DNA of 64,000 bases from Streptomyces sp. LBL (GTDB lineage Bacteria > Actinomycetota > Actinomycetes > Streptomycetales > Streptomycetaceae). The position numbers were made by a program, and so were the translations under genes. Within the stretch, counting starts at the first letter, position 1. Every line of letters starts with the position of its first letter. The stretch covers positions 124,001 through 188,000 of the forward strand of contig NZ_JARXYX010000011.1 in assembly GCF_029893585.1 (NCBI RefSeq), read 5' to 3'. Shown one piece after another: positions 9,006 to 17,456 of this stretch. The notes under the pieces were generated by a model. That model had not been told where the DNA came from, ran no database searches, and was given only the letters and a program-made list of their open reading frames with translations.

Positions 9006-9910
9006 ATCGCCCACCCGGAGGCTATGGCGGCGACCTCGGTCCGCTCGTCCTCGGACAGCGGGCTGCTCGGCGGGCGGACGTCACGGCGGCACAGGCCGAG
9101 GGAAGCGAGGGCCTCCTTGACGACGGTGACGTTGTTGGCGGAGCCGTTGGCCGCGCGGAGTTCCTCGAAGCGGCGGATCTGCTCCCAGACCTTCATGGCG
9201 GCCGGGTAGTCGCCGGACCGAAGGGATTCGATCATGTTCAGCGAGACGGACGGGGCGACGTTCACGAGTCCGGAGGTGAAGCCCGTGGCGCCCGCGGAGA
9301 AGTACGAGGGAGCGTAGGGCTCGGCGAGGCCGGCGACCCACACGAAGCGGTCGAGGCCCGCGTCGCGGGCGAACGCCGCGAACCTGGCCGCGTCCGGGAC
9401 GGCGTACTTCACGCCGATCACGTTGGGGCAGGCGTCGGCGAGTTCGGCCAGACGAACGCCGTGCAGCTGCGCGTTGCGCAGGTACGGGACGACGCCCAGC
9501 TCCGGCACCGCCTCGGCGATGGCACGGTGGTAGTCGACCCAGCCGCTCTGCGAGACGTACGGGTGGACCGGCTGGTGGACCATGACCATCTGCGCCCCGA
9601 GCTCGCGGGCGTGCCGCGCGGAGGCGATCGCGGTGGGGGCGTCGTGGCCGACGCCGACGAGGACGACCGCCCGCTCCCCCGCCTCGTCGACGGTCAGCTC
9701 GGTGACGAGCTGCCGCTCCTGGGGCGTCAGTGCGTAGAACTCGCCGGTGTTGCCGTTCGGGGTCAGGGTCCTGACCCCGCCGTCGAGCAGACGACGCAGC
9801 AGGGCCCGGTGGGTGTCCTGGTCGACGGAGCCGTCCTCGGCGAAGGGAGTCACCGGGATCGCCACCACGTCGGCCAGGGCCGCCCGCTGGGTCTCGAACG
9901 TCGTTGTCAT
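9002..9910 (-). CDS. DHDPS-family lyase/dehydratase (probable 2-keto-3-deoxy-acid dehydratase)
   Basis: 302-aa TIM-barrel class I lyase. Signature residues are the GNTGEFY loop (53-59), Tyr143 in VVPYLRN and Schiff-base Lys168 in IGVKYAVPD. The family includes DapA, KDPG/KDG aldolases, KdgD and L-2-keto-3-deoxyarabonate dehydratase. It lacks the DIPGRTG motif of true DapA. Coupling by ATGA overlaps to both the GntR gene and the IlvD-type dehydratase argues that it takes the dehydratase product. L-2-keto-3-deoxyarabonate dehydratase is my first guess and an aldolase the alternative. Confidence 0.85.
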   Translation of the reverse strand: MTTTFETQRAALADVVAIPVTPFAEDGSVDQDTHRALLRRLLDGGVRTLTPNGNTGEFYALTPQERQLVTELTVDEAGERAVVLVGVGHDAPTAIASARHARELGAQMVMVHQPVHPYVSQSGWVDYHRAIAEAVPELGVVPYLRNAQLHGVRLAELADACPNVIGVKYAVPDAARFAAFARDAGLDRFVWVAGLAEPYAPSYFSAGATGFTSGLVNVAPSVSLNMIESLRSGDYPAAMKVWEQIRRFEELRAANGSANNVTVVKEALASLGLCRRDVRPPSSPLSEDERTEVAAIASGWAI

Positions 9911-10575
9911 GCCTGACCGTCCTTTCCGTGGGCCTCTGACCCCGCTTGCGGGAAGGCCCGTTCGACGAAGGACGCGATGTGTGCGTGCAGGGCACGTCCG
10001 GCCCCGTCGGCGTCACCGGCCAGGGCGAGCCGCAGGATCTCCCGGTGCTCACCGGCCTCCCGCTCCCAGGAGGGCGAGGCCGCCCAGGCGACGGCGGAGA
10101 CGAGGGCGGCCTGGTCGCGGACCTCGTCGAGCATCCGGCCGAGCAGCGGGTTGCCGCACGGGAGGTACAGGGCGCGGTGGAACTCCCGGTTGGCGAGGGA
10201 GCGTTCGGCGGTGTCCGTGGAGTCGTCGGCCCGGGTCAGCGCGTCCCGTGCGGCGTCGAGGGAGGCCCCTCGCCGCACCGCCCGCTTCAGCGCCTCGGGC
10301 TCCAGGAGCAGCCGCACGTCGTACACCTCGCGCGCCATGTCCGCGTCCACCATGCGCACCGTGACGCCCTTGTACTGGCTCATCACGACGAGCCCGGTGC
10401 CGGCCAGGGTCTTGAGCGCCTCGCGCACCGGGGTCTTGGACACCCCGAACTGTGCGGCGAGTTCGGTCTCGACGAGGGCCTGACCGGGCGTCAACTGCCC
10501 GGTGAGGATGCGGTGCTTGATCCCTTCCAGCACGTACTGCGTGCGGGAGGGGATCGGCGTGGGCACAGAGGTCAT
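9907..10575 (-). CDS. GntR-family regulator (FadR/FCD subfamily)
   Basis: 222-aa DNA-binding regulator. The N-terminal winged helix includes LVETELAAQFGVSKTPVREALKTL, and the C-terminal all-helical FCD domain binds the effector. It is the promoter-proximal gene of the minus-strand operon and overlaps the lyase start by ATGA. It therefore probably represses the cluster and itself in response to a pathway sugar acid. Candidate operator palindromes lie at 10634-10656. Confidence 0.92.
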   Translation of the reverse strand: MTSVPTPIPSRTQYVLEGIKHRILTGQLTPGQALVETELAAQFGVSKTPVREALKTLAGTGLVVMSQYKGVTVRMVDADMAREVYDVRLLLEPEALKRAVRRGASLDAARDALTRADDSTDTAERSLANREFHRALYLPCGNPLLGRMLDEVRDQAALVSAVAWAASPSWEREAGEHREILRLALAGDADGAGRALHAHIASFVERAFPQAGSEAHGKDGQA

Positions 10576-10633
10576 GCGCGCCTCTCGGATCTCGCGGACC
10601 GGATCTCAGGGATCGGATCTCACATATCGCGTC

Positions 10634-10656
10634 TCATATATGACGTACGAAGTACG
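10634..10656. promoter_or_regulatory. Candidate GntR operator/promoter region
   Basis: A perfect 10-bp palindrome TCATATATGA (10634-10643) abuts an inverted repeat CGTAC-GAA-GTACG (10644-10656), about 60-80 bp upstream of the GntR start. AT-rich sequence here stands out from its surroundings and suits a promoter plus autoregulatory operator. Which palindrome binds the regulator is not decidable from sequence. Confidence 0.45.
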
Positions 10657-10779
10657 ACCCGGTTGAAGTTAGGAGGAGACTCGTGTTTCGTCAATGCTTC
10701 TGACAGAAGAACAGGAAGTGCGGCGACACCGAGCGCGCATCCGCCCGCCGGGCGACTCCCCGGCGCCTCGCCGCCCCGG

Positions 10780-11697
10780 GACGTGGTGCTGTTCGTGTAC
10801 GGCGCCGCGGGCGTCGTACACGACGCGGCGGAGTCGGCTCTGGTCACGGCCGCCGTCGACCCGTCCCTGCTGGGCGACTTCAACGGCCTGCGAATGACGG
10901 CCACCGAGAGCATGAAACTCGTGGCCCCCCTGGCGGGTGCCGGGCTCTACGCGGCGTACGGCGGCCCGGGCGTCGCCCTGCTGGACGCCCTCACCTTCGT
11001 GCTCGCCGCCGGCCTGTACGCCGGTCTCCGCGTCCGCGAGAGCAGGCCCGGGCCGCCGCCGCCCACGACCGGGTGGTGGGCACAGACCGGCGAGGGGGCC
11101 CGCCGTCTCCGGGCAGACCCGCTGCTGCGTTCCCTGGTCCTGGCCGGCGGCGCCACCATGCTCTGCGCGGGCCTGAACGGGGCGATGATCTACGCCGTCA
11201 TCGACGACCTCGGGCACTCTCCCGCGTACGCCGGCGTGCTGTACGCCGTCCAGGGCGCCGGGTCCGTGGCGGTCGGACTGTTCTCCGGGCCCGCCCTGCG
11301 GCGCCTCGGCGAGCGCCGTTTCGCCGCGTACGGCATCGCCCTGACCGCTGCCGCGGCGGGCCTGCGAGCCGTGCCGTCCGACGCGGTGGCCGTGGTGTGC
11401 AGCGCGGCGATCGGTGCGGGCCTGCCCTGTGTGCTGATCGCCGCGCTCACCGCCGTACAGCGCCGGACACCGGACGCCCTGCTCGGCCGGACGGCTGCCA
11501 CGGCCCACACCCTGCTGTTCGCTCCGAACGTCCTCGGGTTGGCCGTGGGAGCCGTTCTGGTCGAAGTCCTCGACCAGCGGCCCCTGTTGGCCGTACTGGG
11601 CGCGCTGTGGCTGCTGACGGGGCTGCCACTGTTTCAGAGGCCGGCGAGGGCCTCGCGTACCGCCTCCAGGTCGCCGTCCGATGCCAACCCGGCGTGA
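10780..11697 (+). pseudogene. MFS transporter, N-terminally truncated
   Basis: The frame reads as the C-terminal three quarters of a 12-helix major-facilitator exporter (EntS/multidrug-like). It begins about VVLFVYGAAGVVHDAAESAL and runs through LVAPLAGAGLYAAYGG, VALLDALTFVLAAGLY and later helices. The first three or so helices, including the motif-A region, are missing. No Shine-Dalgarno precedes the possible GTG at 10783, and upstream sequence in this frame is not MFS-like. The last 20 codons run into the oppositely oriented 3' end of the next gene (64-bp tail overlap). Probably a deletion remnant. Confidence 0.75.
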
Positions 11698-12797
11698 TAC
11701 AGCCGCAGTTCCGTGGCCCCCAGCTCCCGGGCCCGCGCCGCGTCCGCCACGAGCGTGCCGGGGCTGCCGCCCATCCCGGAGACGACGCCGAAGTTGGCGG
11801 CGACCACGGCACCTGGCTGCCGCTGCTCCACGAACGGCGTCAGCAGGCCGGGGCCGCCCGCGCACGGGACGACGACGCCGTCCGCGACGGACAGGATGTG
11901 CGCGGGGTCGACGCCCGGGTTGGCGCCGACGTGGTAGGCCACGGGGTCGGCGTGCAGCAGGACCTGGAAGCCCTCGGGGGCGGCAGCGCGGACCTTGGCG
12001 ACCGCCGTCTCCTGGAGGGTGCGGGCGGTGTCGTCGCGCCACGCGCGCGTGGCGGCCGCGTTCGCCTCGCCGAGCAGCTTCTCGACCCCCGCCCAGCCCC
12101 CGTCGTCGGGCGCGCCCCGCCACAAAGGCTCCAGCGCCCCGCGTACGGCGGCCGCCAGCTCGTCGGCGTCCAGACCCTGTCGGCCGTACCCGTCCCGGCA
12201 GGTCGGGCAGAAGCAGAGCGCCATGAGGTACATCCCGGCATCGCCGAGCGGCACCCCGCCGGTCTTGTCGTGGGCGTGCAGGTGCTGGAACCCGTACCAG
12301 CCGAGGGACTCCAGTTCGGTGCCGCGCGCGCCGGGCCGTACGGCGGCCTCGGCGGCCAGGTCGACGAGGTACGCGCGGGTGGCGGGCTGTGCGATGCACG
12401 GGGCCCACGGGTAGCGGTCGCCGTAGGCGTTGACGACCGACGTGTCCGGGTGCTCGGCGCCCAGACGGGAGTTGTGCGCGAGGACGACCCAGGTGTGCAC
12501 CTCCAGGCCGGCGTCCGCGAGCGCGGCGGCGGCCTCCCCGAAGGCGTCACCGGGTGCCCAGTCGCCGGCCGCGTACGGGCGCAGCTTCCGGCCGTCCCAG
12601 CGGTCGTCCGTGGGGTAGAGCACGGCCGCGTGCTCGGCGGTGACGATGCGGCGGTGGGGATGGCGGGGGGTCAGGGCGCGGGTGGAGTGGTAGGCGGCGG
12701 CGAGGGTCGCCTGCCGCACGCCGAGCGCGGCGATGCGTCCCGCGGCCTCCGGGTCCCCGTTGACATCCCAGGGGTAGACGAACGTCGACGCCTTCAC
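11634..12797 (-). CDS. Uncharacterised protein, possible TIM-barrel sugar enzyme
   Basis: About 387 aa from the GTG at 12797 (KASTFVYPWDVNGDP...). Not recognised with confidence. The alternating hydrophobic strands, an N-terminal YPWD motif and a CFCPTCRDGYG motif preceding a helical segment recall uncharacterised glycosidase-like TIM-barrel proteins. No signal peptide or membrane helix. It lies downstream of kdgD on the same strand, so it may act on uronate or aldarate derivatives. The start is ambiguous: an in-frame GTG at 12920 would add 41 residues made of Arg-Glu-Gly-Gly-Gly-Gln-Ala repeats encoded by a tandem array. The homologous-looking protein begins at 12797, preceded by GGAGG. Confidence 0.7.
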   Translation of the reverse strand: MKASTFVYPWDVNGDPEAAGRIAALGVRQATLAAAYHSTRALTPRHPHRRIVTAEHAAVLYPTDDRWDGRKLRPYAAGDWAPGDAFGEAAAALADAGLEVHTWVVLAHNSRLGAEHPDTSVVNAYGDRYPWAPCIAQPATRAYLVDLAAEAAVRPGARGTELESLGWYGFQHLHAHDKTGGVPLGDAGMYLMALCFCPTCRDGYGRQGLDADELAAAVRGALEPLWRGAPDDGGWAGVEKLLGEANAAATRAWRDDTARTLQETAVAKVRAAAPEGFQVLLHADPVAYHVGANPGVDPAHILSVADGVVVPCAGGPGLLTPFVEQRQPGAVVAANFGVVSGMGGSPGTLVADAARARELGATELRLYHAGLASDGDLEAVREALAGL

Positions 12798-12904
12798 TTG
12801 TCCTCCGCCTTCACGTGCTTGTCCTCCGCCTTCACGTGCTTGTCCTCCGCCTTCACGTGCTTGTCCTCCGCCTTCACGTGCTTGTTCTCCGCTTTCACGT
12901 GCTC
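12798..12904. repeat. 21-bp tandem array carrying SD and GTG
   Basis: Four perfect and about two diverged copies of a 21-bp unit lie immediately upstream of the GTG at 12797. Anchor positions are 12808, 12829, 12850, 12871 and 12892, then 12914 with a 1-bp slip. On the minus strand each unit contains GGAGG followed 8 nt later by GTG, so a ribosome-binding site plus start codon is reiterated. The length keeps frame. Confidence 0.9.
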
Positions 12905-12916
12905 GCTTCGCCGCTT

Positions 12917-12993
12917 TCACGTGCCCGTTCCGGGCGTTCTCCTGCCCTCGACCGGCCGTGCGTTCACTCGCCCTCGACCGGCCGTGCGTTCAC
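12917..12993 (-). other. Two coupled minicistrons downstream of kdgD
   Basis: The kdgD stop overlaps a GTG (12993) opening a 9-residue frame VNARPVEGE that stops at 12964. That stop overlaps a second GTG (12967) opening a 16-residue frame that stops at 12917, which in turn overlaps the GTG at 12920 of the next long frame. All three joints are GTGA. The two minicistrons share a 24-bp direct repeat with period 26. They look like products of junction duplication rather than selected genes. Confidence 0.7.
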
Positions 12994-13931
12994 TTCCCCT
13001 CGTCCAGCAGCGCGTACCCGCGCTCGGTGATCTGGGCGAGCTGCTTGACATGATCCTCGCTCGGCTCGTGCAGCGGGGGCCGCACCTCCCCCACGTCGAG
13101 TCCGCGCAGCCGTACGCCGGCCTTGACGAGGGCGACAGCGTACCCGCGGCCCTGAGCGCGCAGCTCGACGAAGGGGCGGTAGAAGCCGTCGAGGAGGCGG
13201 TGGGCGGTGGTGTCGTCGCCGGTCTTGTGGGCCTCGTAGAAGGCGAGGGCGATCTCGGGCGCGAAGCAGAACGTGGCGGACGAGTAGAGCGTGACGCCGA
13301 GGCCGCGGTAGGCGAGCTGGGTCTGTTCGGCGGTCGGCAGACCGTTGAAGTAGAGGAAGTCACCGGGGGCCTCGGTGCGGACGGCGCTGATGATCCGCTG
13401 CAGCAGGTCGAGGTCGCCGAGCCCGTCCTTGAAGCCGATGATCCCGTCGGTGCGGGCCAGCTCCACCACGGTTTCCGGGGTGAACACGGCGTTGTCGCGC
13501 TGGTACACGATCACCGGCAGCGGGGTCGCCGCGGCCACCTCCCGGTAGTGCCGCAGCAGCCCCTCCTGGCCGGCGACGACGAGGTAGGGCGGCATGGCGA
13601 GCAGCCCGTCGGCCCCGGCCGCCTCGGCCAGCCGTGCGTACCGCACGGCGAGCGCGGTGCCGTATCCGGCGCCGGCGACGACCGGTACCCGGCCCGCCGT
13701 CTCCTCGACGGCCGCCCGGACGCACGCCTCGTACTCCTCGGGCGCGAGCGCGTGGAACTCCCCGGTGCCGCAGCAGGCGAAGACGGCGGCGGCGCCGGCC
13801 TCCACGCCTCGGCGCACATGCGTGCGGAGGGCGTCGAAGTCGACGGAACCGTCGGGGCCGTAGGCGGTGACGGGGAAGAACAGCGGCCCGCCGGGAATGC
13901 CGAGGCGAGTGGCGAGGGGGGCTGACGTCAC
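12990..13931 (-). CDS. kdgD: 5-dehydro-4-deoxyglucarate dehydratase
   Basis: Decarboxylating dehydratase converting 5-keto-4-deoxyglucarate to 2-oxoglutarate semialdehyde, late in hexuronate/aldarate oxidation. DHDPS-family TIM barrel of 313 aa with the CGTGEFHAL loop, Tyr143 in the diagnostic VYQRDNAVF motif and Schiff-base Lys168 in IIGFKDGLGDLD, all as in KdgD rather than DapA. The divergent neighbour is a uronate dehydrogenase, which supports the assignment. Aldarate dehydratase and semialdehyde dehydrogenase genes are not in this window. Confidence 0.88.
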   Translation of the reverse strand: MTSAPLATRLGIPGGPLFFPVTAYGPDGSVDFDALRTHVRRGVEAGAAAVFACCGTGEFHALAPEEYEACVRAAVEETAGRVPVVAGAGYGTALAVRYARLAEAAGADGLLAMPPYLVVAGQEGLLRHYREVAAATPLPVIVYQRDNAVFTPETVVELARTDGIIGFKDGLGDLDLLQRIISAVRTEAPGDFLYFNGLPTAEQTQLAYRGLGVTLYSSATFCFAPEIALAFYEAHKTGDDTTAHRLLDGFYRPFVELRAQGRGYAVALVKAGVRLRGLDVGEVRPPLHEPSEDHVKQLAQITERGYALLDEGK

Positions 13932-14115
13932 GGGCTCTCCCTAGAACAGGCGCTCATGTTTCTGACTTAAATCTATATTTATGAACGCCATCACCCTAAG
14001 GAGCCCCTTCGATGCCGGTCAAGCGCACAAACCGGCATGACAGAAGCGGATTCCTTCGGTCCACGCCACACTTGACGGAGAACACCCACGATCCCTAGCG
14101 TGTCCACGCATGTGA

Positions 14116-14126
14116 ATGGAATCCAT
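14116..14126. promoter_or_regulatory. Candidate operator ATGG-AAT-CCAT between kdgD and udh
   Basis: An 11-bp inverted repeat in the 227-bp divergent region, 33 bp upstream of the udh start. An AT-rich stretch (about 13960-13985, with TATATT) nearer kdgD looks like its promoter. The spacing and symmetry fit a GntR/FCD or similar uronate-responsive regulator; no direct evidence. Confidence 0.35.
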
Positions 14127-14158
14127 GCATGCGGCCGTCGACTCAAGGAGACCCGAGG

Positions 14159-14968
14159 ATGCCCGCTCCCCGCACCGTTCTGCTCACCGGCGCCGCCGGC
14201 GGACTCGGCACCCTGATGCGGAACCTGCTCCCGGCCTTCGGATACGAACTGCGTCTGCTCGACGTGCGCCCGATCGAGGGCGACCCGGACGCCGTCACCG
14301 CGGACCTCGCCGACCGGGACGCCCTACGGGAGGCCGTGCGGGGCGTCGACGCGATCATCCACCTCGCGGGCATCTCCCTGGAGGCCCCCTTCGAGAAGAT
14401 CCTCAAGGCCAACATCGAGGGGACGTACAACCTGTACGAGGCCGCCCGCGAGGAGGGCGTACGACGCATCGTCTTCGCCTCCTCCAACCACGCGGTCGGC
14501 TTCACGCCGCGCCCCCAGGGCGACGACCCCCTCATCCCGATCGACACCCCGCGCCGCCCGGACACCTTCTACGGCCTGTCCAAGTGCTTCGGCGAGGACC
14601 TCGCCCAGCTCTACTGGGATCAGCACGGCATCGAGACCGTCTCCGTGCGCATCGGCTCCTGCTTCCCCGAACCGACCAGCGTGCGCATGCTCTCCGTGTG
14701 GATGAGCCCCGCCGACGGCGCCCGGCTCTTCCACGCGGCCCTGACCGCCGAGGACGTGAAGCACACCGTCGTCCACGGCTCCTCCGCCAACACCCGCCTG
14801 TGGTGGGACCTGTCCACCGCGCGGGCCCTCGGCTACACACCGCAGGACGACTCCGAGCCGTACGCCGAGAAGCTGATCGCCGAACAGGGTGAGCTGGACC
14901 CGGACAACGTGGCACACGCCTACCTGGGCGGCCACTTCGTCAGCGACCCGCCGATCTGGCCGTACTGA
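14159..14968 (+). CDS. udh: Uronate dehydrogenase
   Basis: NAD-dependent oxidation of D-glucuronate or D-galacturonate to the aldarolactone, first step of the oxidative uronate pathway. Short-chain/epimerase fold of 269 aa. Glycine motif LLTGAAGGLG, then HLAGISLEAPFEKILKANI, VFASSNHAVGF, catalytic Tyr138 and Lys142 in YGLSKCFGEDLA, and VRIGSCFPEPT. These blocks closely match the Agrobacterium Udh family, which is similar in length (about 265 aa). The ATG at 14159 has AAGGAG nine bases upstream; an in-frame ATG at 14129 lacks one. Confidence 0.9.
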   Translation: MPAPRTVLLTGAAGGLGTLMRNLLPAFGYELRLLDVRPIEGDPDAVTADLADRDALREAVRGVDAIIHLAGISLEAPFEKILKANIEGTYNLYEAAREEGVRRIVFASSNHAVGFTPRPQGDDPLIPIDTPRRPDTFYGLSKCFGEDLAQLYWDQHGIETVSVRIGSCFPEPTSVRMLSVWMSPADGARLFHAALTAEDVKHTVVHGSSANTRLWWDLSTARALGYTPQDDSEPYAEKLIAEQGELDPDNVAHAYLGGHFVSDPPIWPY

Positions 14969-14991
14969 CACTTGTGCGAGCGCACTTCTGG

Positions 14992-15022
14992 GGCGGGCGG
15001 GCACCGAACGGGCCCGCCCGCC
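14992..15022 (+). terminator. Hairpin terminator after udh
   Basis: An 11-bp perfect stem GGCGGGCGGGC/GCCCGCCCGCC with a 9-nt loop, 24 bp past the udh stop. Nothing else is evident in 15023-15232 apart from the regulator's Shine-Dalgarno. Confidence 0.6.
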
Positions 15023-15232
15023 GCCGTATTCGGGCATCCGAGCTGCCCGATCTGACCCGTCGTCACGCAGCCCCCCAGGTCCGAGACGATCATCACCCGC
15101 CGGGAACGGGCACATCCGGGCAGGATCGGGCTGACATCAGGCCTGGTCAGTGACGCGCCCCCGCTGTAGAACTTCCCCCATGGGTCTCACCGGGCCCGAA
15201 CGGGCAAGGAAGCGCGGAGGCAGGTGTCGGCC

Positions 15233-16003
15233 ATGCACATCAAGTCGGCAGAGGAACGCCAGCGGGAGATCGTACGGGTCGCCCGCGCCACCGGCTCGGT
15301 CGACGTCACCGCGCTCGCCGACGAACTGGGCGTGGCCAAGGAGACCGTACGGCGGGATCTGCGCGCCCTGGAGGACCACGGTCTGGTCCGCCGCACCCAC
15401 GGCGGGGCCTATCCGGTGGAGAGCGCCGGCTTCGAGACGACGCTCGCCTTCCGCGCCACCAGCCATGTCCCCGAGAAACGCCGGATCGCGGCCGCCGCGG
15501 CCGAACTGCTCGGGGACGCCGAAACGGTCTTCGTCGACGAGGGCTTCACCCCGCAGCTCATCGCCGAGGCACTGCCCAGGGACCGGCCGCTGACCGTGGT
15601 CACCGCGTCCCTGCCGGTCGCGGGCGCGCTCGCCGAGGCCGAGAACATGTCCGTCCTGCTGCTGGGCGGCCGGGTCCGCTCCGGCACCCTCGCCACGGTG
15701 GACCACTGGACGACGAAGATGCTGGCCGGCTTCGTCGTCGACCTCGCCTACATCGGCGCCAACGGCATCTCCCGCGAACACGGCCTGACCACCCCCGACC
15801 CCGCGGTCAGCGAGGTCAAGACGCAGGCGGTCCGGGCCGCGCGCCGCACGGTGTTCGCGGGCGTGCACACCAAGTTCGGAGCGGCCAGCTTCTGCCGGTT
15901 CGCCGAGATCGGCGTCCTGGAGGCGATCGTGACGAGCGCCCTCCTCCCCTCGGCCGAGGCCCACCGCTACTCACTGCTGGGACCACAGGTCCTCCGCGTC
16001 TGA
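15233..16003 (+). CDS. DeoR/GlpR-family transcriptional regulator
   Basis: 256-aa sugar-operon repressor. The N-terminal DeoR helix-turn-helix is VDVTALADELGVAKETVRRD followed by the RTHGGA signature. The C-terminal DeoR sensor domain includes VFVDEGFTP, VVTASLPVAGAL and FVVDLAYIGANGISREHGLTTPD. It lies 79 bp upstream of, and in line with, a CUT1 importer and a zinc alcohol dehydrogenase, and so probably controls them, sensing a sugar phosphate or polyol derivative. ATG 15233 is 12 nt after GGAGG; GTG 15224 is only 3 nt after it and is less likely. Confidence 0.9.
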   Translation: MHIKSAEERQREIVRVARATGSVDVTALADELGVAKETVRRDLRALEDHGLVRRTHGGAYPVESAGFETTLAFRATSHVPEKRRIAAAAAELLGDAETVFVDEGFTPQLIAEALPRDRPLTVVTASLPVAGALAEAENMSVLLLGGRVRSGTLATVDHWTTKMLAGFVVDLAYIGANGISREHGLTTPDPAVSEVKTQAVRAARRTVFAGVHTKFGAASFCRFAEIGVLEAIVTSALLPSAEAHRYSLLGPQVLRV

Positions 16004-16082
16004 AACAACCGACACACCGGCAAGAGGGGCGCTTCCCCACCCTGTGGCGCCCTTTATCTCCCTATACGTCCAGGAGCGATCC

Positions 16083-17456
16083 ATGCGAACCCAGAGCCGA
16101 CGACGGCCCCCGCGAGCCACGCTCGCCATGGCCGTCGCAGGGACGCTGCTCGCCCCGCTGCTCTCCGGCTGCTGGGTCGGAGCGGGCGGGGCGGGATCGG
16201 GTGGCAACTCGATCAACGTCCTGATGGTCAACAACCCCCAGATGGTCGAGCTGCAGAAGCTCACCGCCGCCCACTTCACCCAAGAGACCGGCATCAAGGT
16301 CAACTTCACCGTCCTGCCCGAGAACGACGTCCGCGACAAGATCAGCCAGGACTTCGCCAACCAGGCGGGCCAGTACGACGTGGCCACCCTGTCCAACTAC
16401 GAGATCCCGATCTACGCCCGCAACGGCTGGCTGCACGAGATGAACTCCTACGTCGCCAAGGACCCGGCGTACGACGAACAGGACGTCCTCAAGCCGATGC
16501 GTCAGTCCCTCACCGGGGACGACGGCAAGCTCTACGGCCAGCCCTTCTACGGCGAGTCGTCCTTCCTGATGTACCGCAAGGACGTCCTGGCCGAGAAAGG
16601 TCTGACGATGCCCGCGCACCCGACCTGGACCCAGGTGGCCGACCTGGCCGCCAAGGTCGACGGGGCCGAGCCCGGCATGAAGGGCATCTGCCTGCGCGGC
16701 CTGCCCGGCTGGGGCGAGGTGATGGCGCCCCTGACGACGGTCGTGAACACCTTCGGCGGCACCTGGTTCGACAAGGACTGGAAGGCGCGACTGGACTCCC
16801 CCGAGTTCGAGAAGGCGGTGAAGTTCTATGTCGACCTGGTGCGCGATCACGGCGAGTCCGGTGCCGCCCAGTCCGGCTTCGCCGAGTGCCTCAACAACAT
16901 CACCCAGGGCAAGGTCGCCATGTGGTACGACGCCACCTCCGCCGCCGGTTCCCTGGAAGCGGCGAACTCCCCGGTCAAGGGCAAGCTCGGCTACGCCCCC
17001 GCCCCCGTCGAGAAGACCAGGTCCGCCGGCTGGCTCTACACCTGGGCCTGGGGCATCCAGGACGCCTCCCGCAACTCCGACAAGGCCTGGAAGTTCGTCT
17101 CCTGGGCGTCCAGCAAGCAGTACGAGCAGCTGGTCGGCGACCAGATCGGCTGGGCCAACGTCCCGGCGGGCAAGCGCGCGTCGACGTACACGAATCCCGC
17201 CTACGCCAAGGAGGCCGCCGCCTTCCAGGAGATGACCAAGAAGGCCATCGAGGGCGCCCGGCCGAACGACCCGGGCGTGCAGCCGCGCCCCGCGCCCGGC
17301 ATCCAGTTCGTCGGTATCCCCGAGTTCACCGATCTCGGCACCAAGGTCTCCCAGGAGATCAGCGCGGCCATCGCCGGACGCCAGTCCGTCGAGTCGGCCC
17401 TGAAGAAGTCCCAGCAGCTCGCCGAGCGGATCTCCGAGGAGTACGAGGGACGATGA
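16083..17456 (+). CDS. Sugar/polyol ABC transporter solute-binding lipoprotein
   Basis: 457-aa lipoprotein with an Arg-rich start, hydrophobic core and lipobox LLSGC (Cys30). The mature part is a family-1 binding protein (NVLMVNNPQMVELQKLTAAHF, YDVATLSNYEIPIY). The ATG at 16083 follows AGGAG. It overlaps the first permease start (ATGA). The polyol type is suggested by the downstream zinc dehydrogenase, as in sorbitol/mannitol import operons; the ligand is not shown by sequence. Confidence 0.92.
   Translation: MRTQSRRRPPRATLAMAVAGTLLAPLLSGCWVGAGGAGSGGNSINVLMVNNPQMVELQKLTAAHFTQETGIKVNFTVLPENDVRDKISQDFANQAGQYDVATLSNYEIPIYARNGWLHEMNSYVAKDPAYDEQDVLKPMRQSLTGDDGKLYGQPFYGESSFLMYRKDVLAEKGLTMPAHPTWTQVADLAAKVDGAEPGMKGICLRGLPGWGEVMAPLTTVVNTFGGTWFDKDWKARLDSPEFEKAVKFYVDLVRDHGESGAAQSGFAECLNNITQGKVAMWYDATSAAGSLEAANSPVKGKLGYAPAPVEKTRSAGWLYTWAWGIQDASRNSDKAWKFVSWASSKQYEQLVGDQIGWANVPAGKRASTYTNPAYAKEAAAFQEMTKKAIEGARPNDPGVQPRPAPGIQFVGIPEFTDLGTKVSQEISAAIAGRQSVESALKKSQQLAERISEEYEGR

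Noticed and set aside
9002..9910. Calling this DHDPS-family gene a second dapA
   Set aside because: It lacks the DIPGRTG motif and is translationally coupled to a sugar-acid dehydratase. The true dapA is at 41433.
12798..12904. Possible CRISPR array
   Set aside because: Direct 21-bp repeats have no spacers; it is a simple tandem array.
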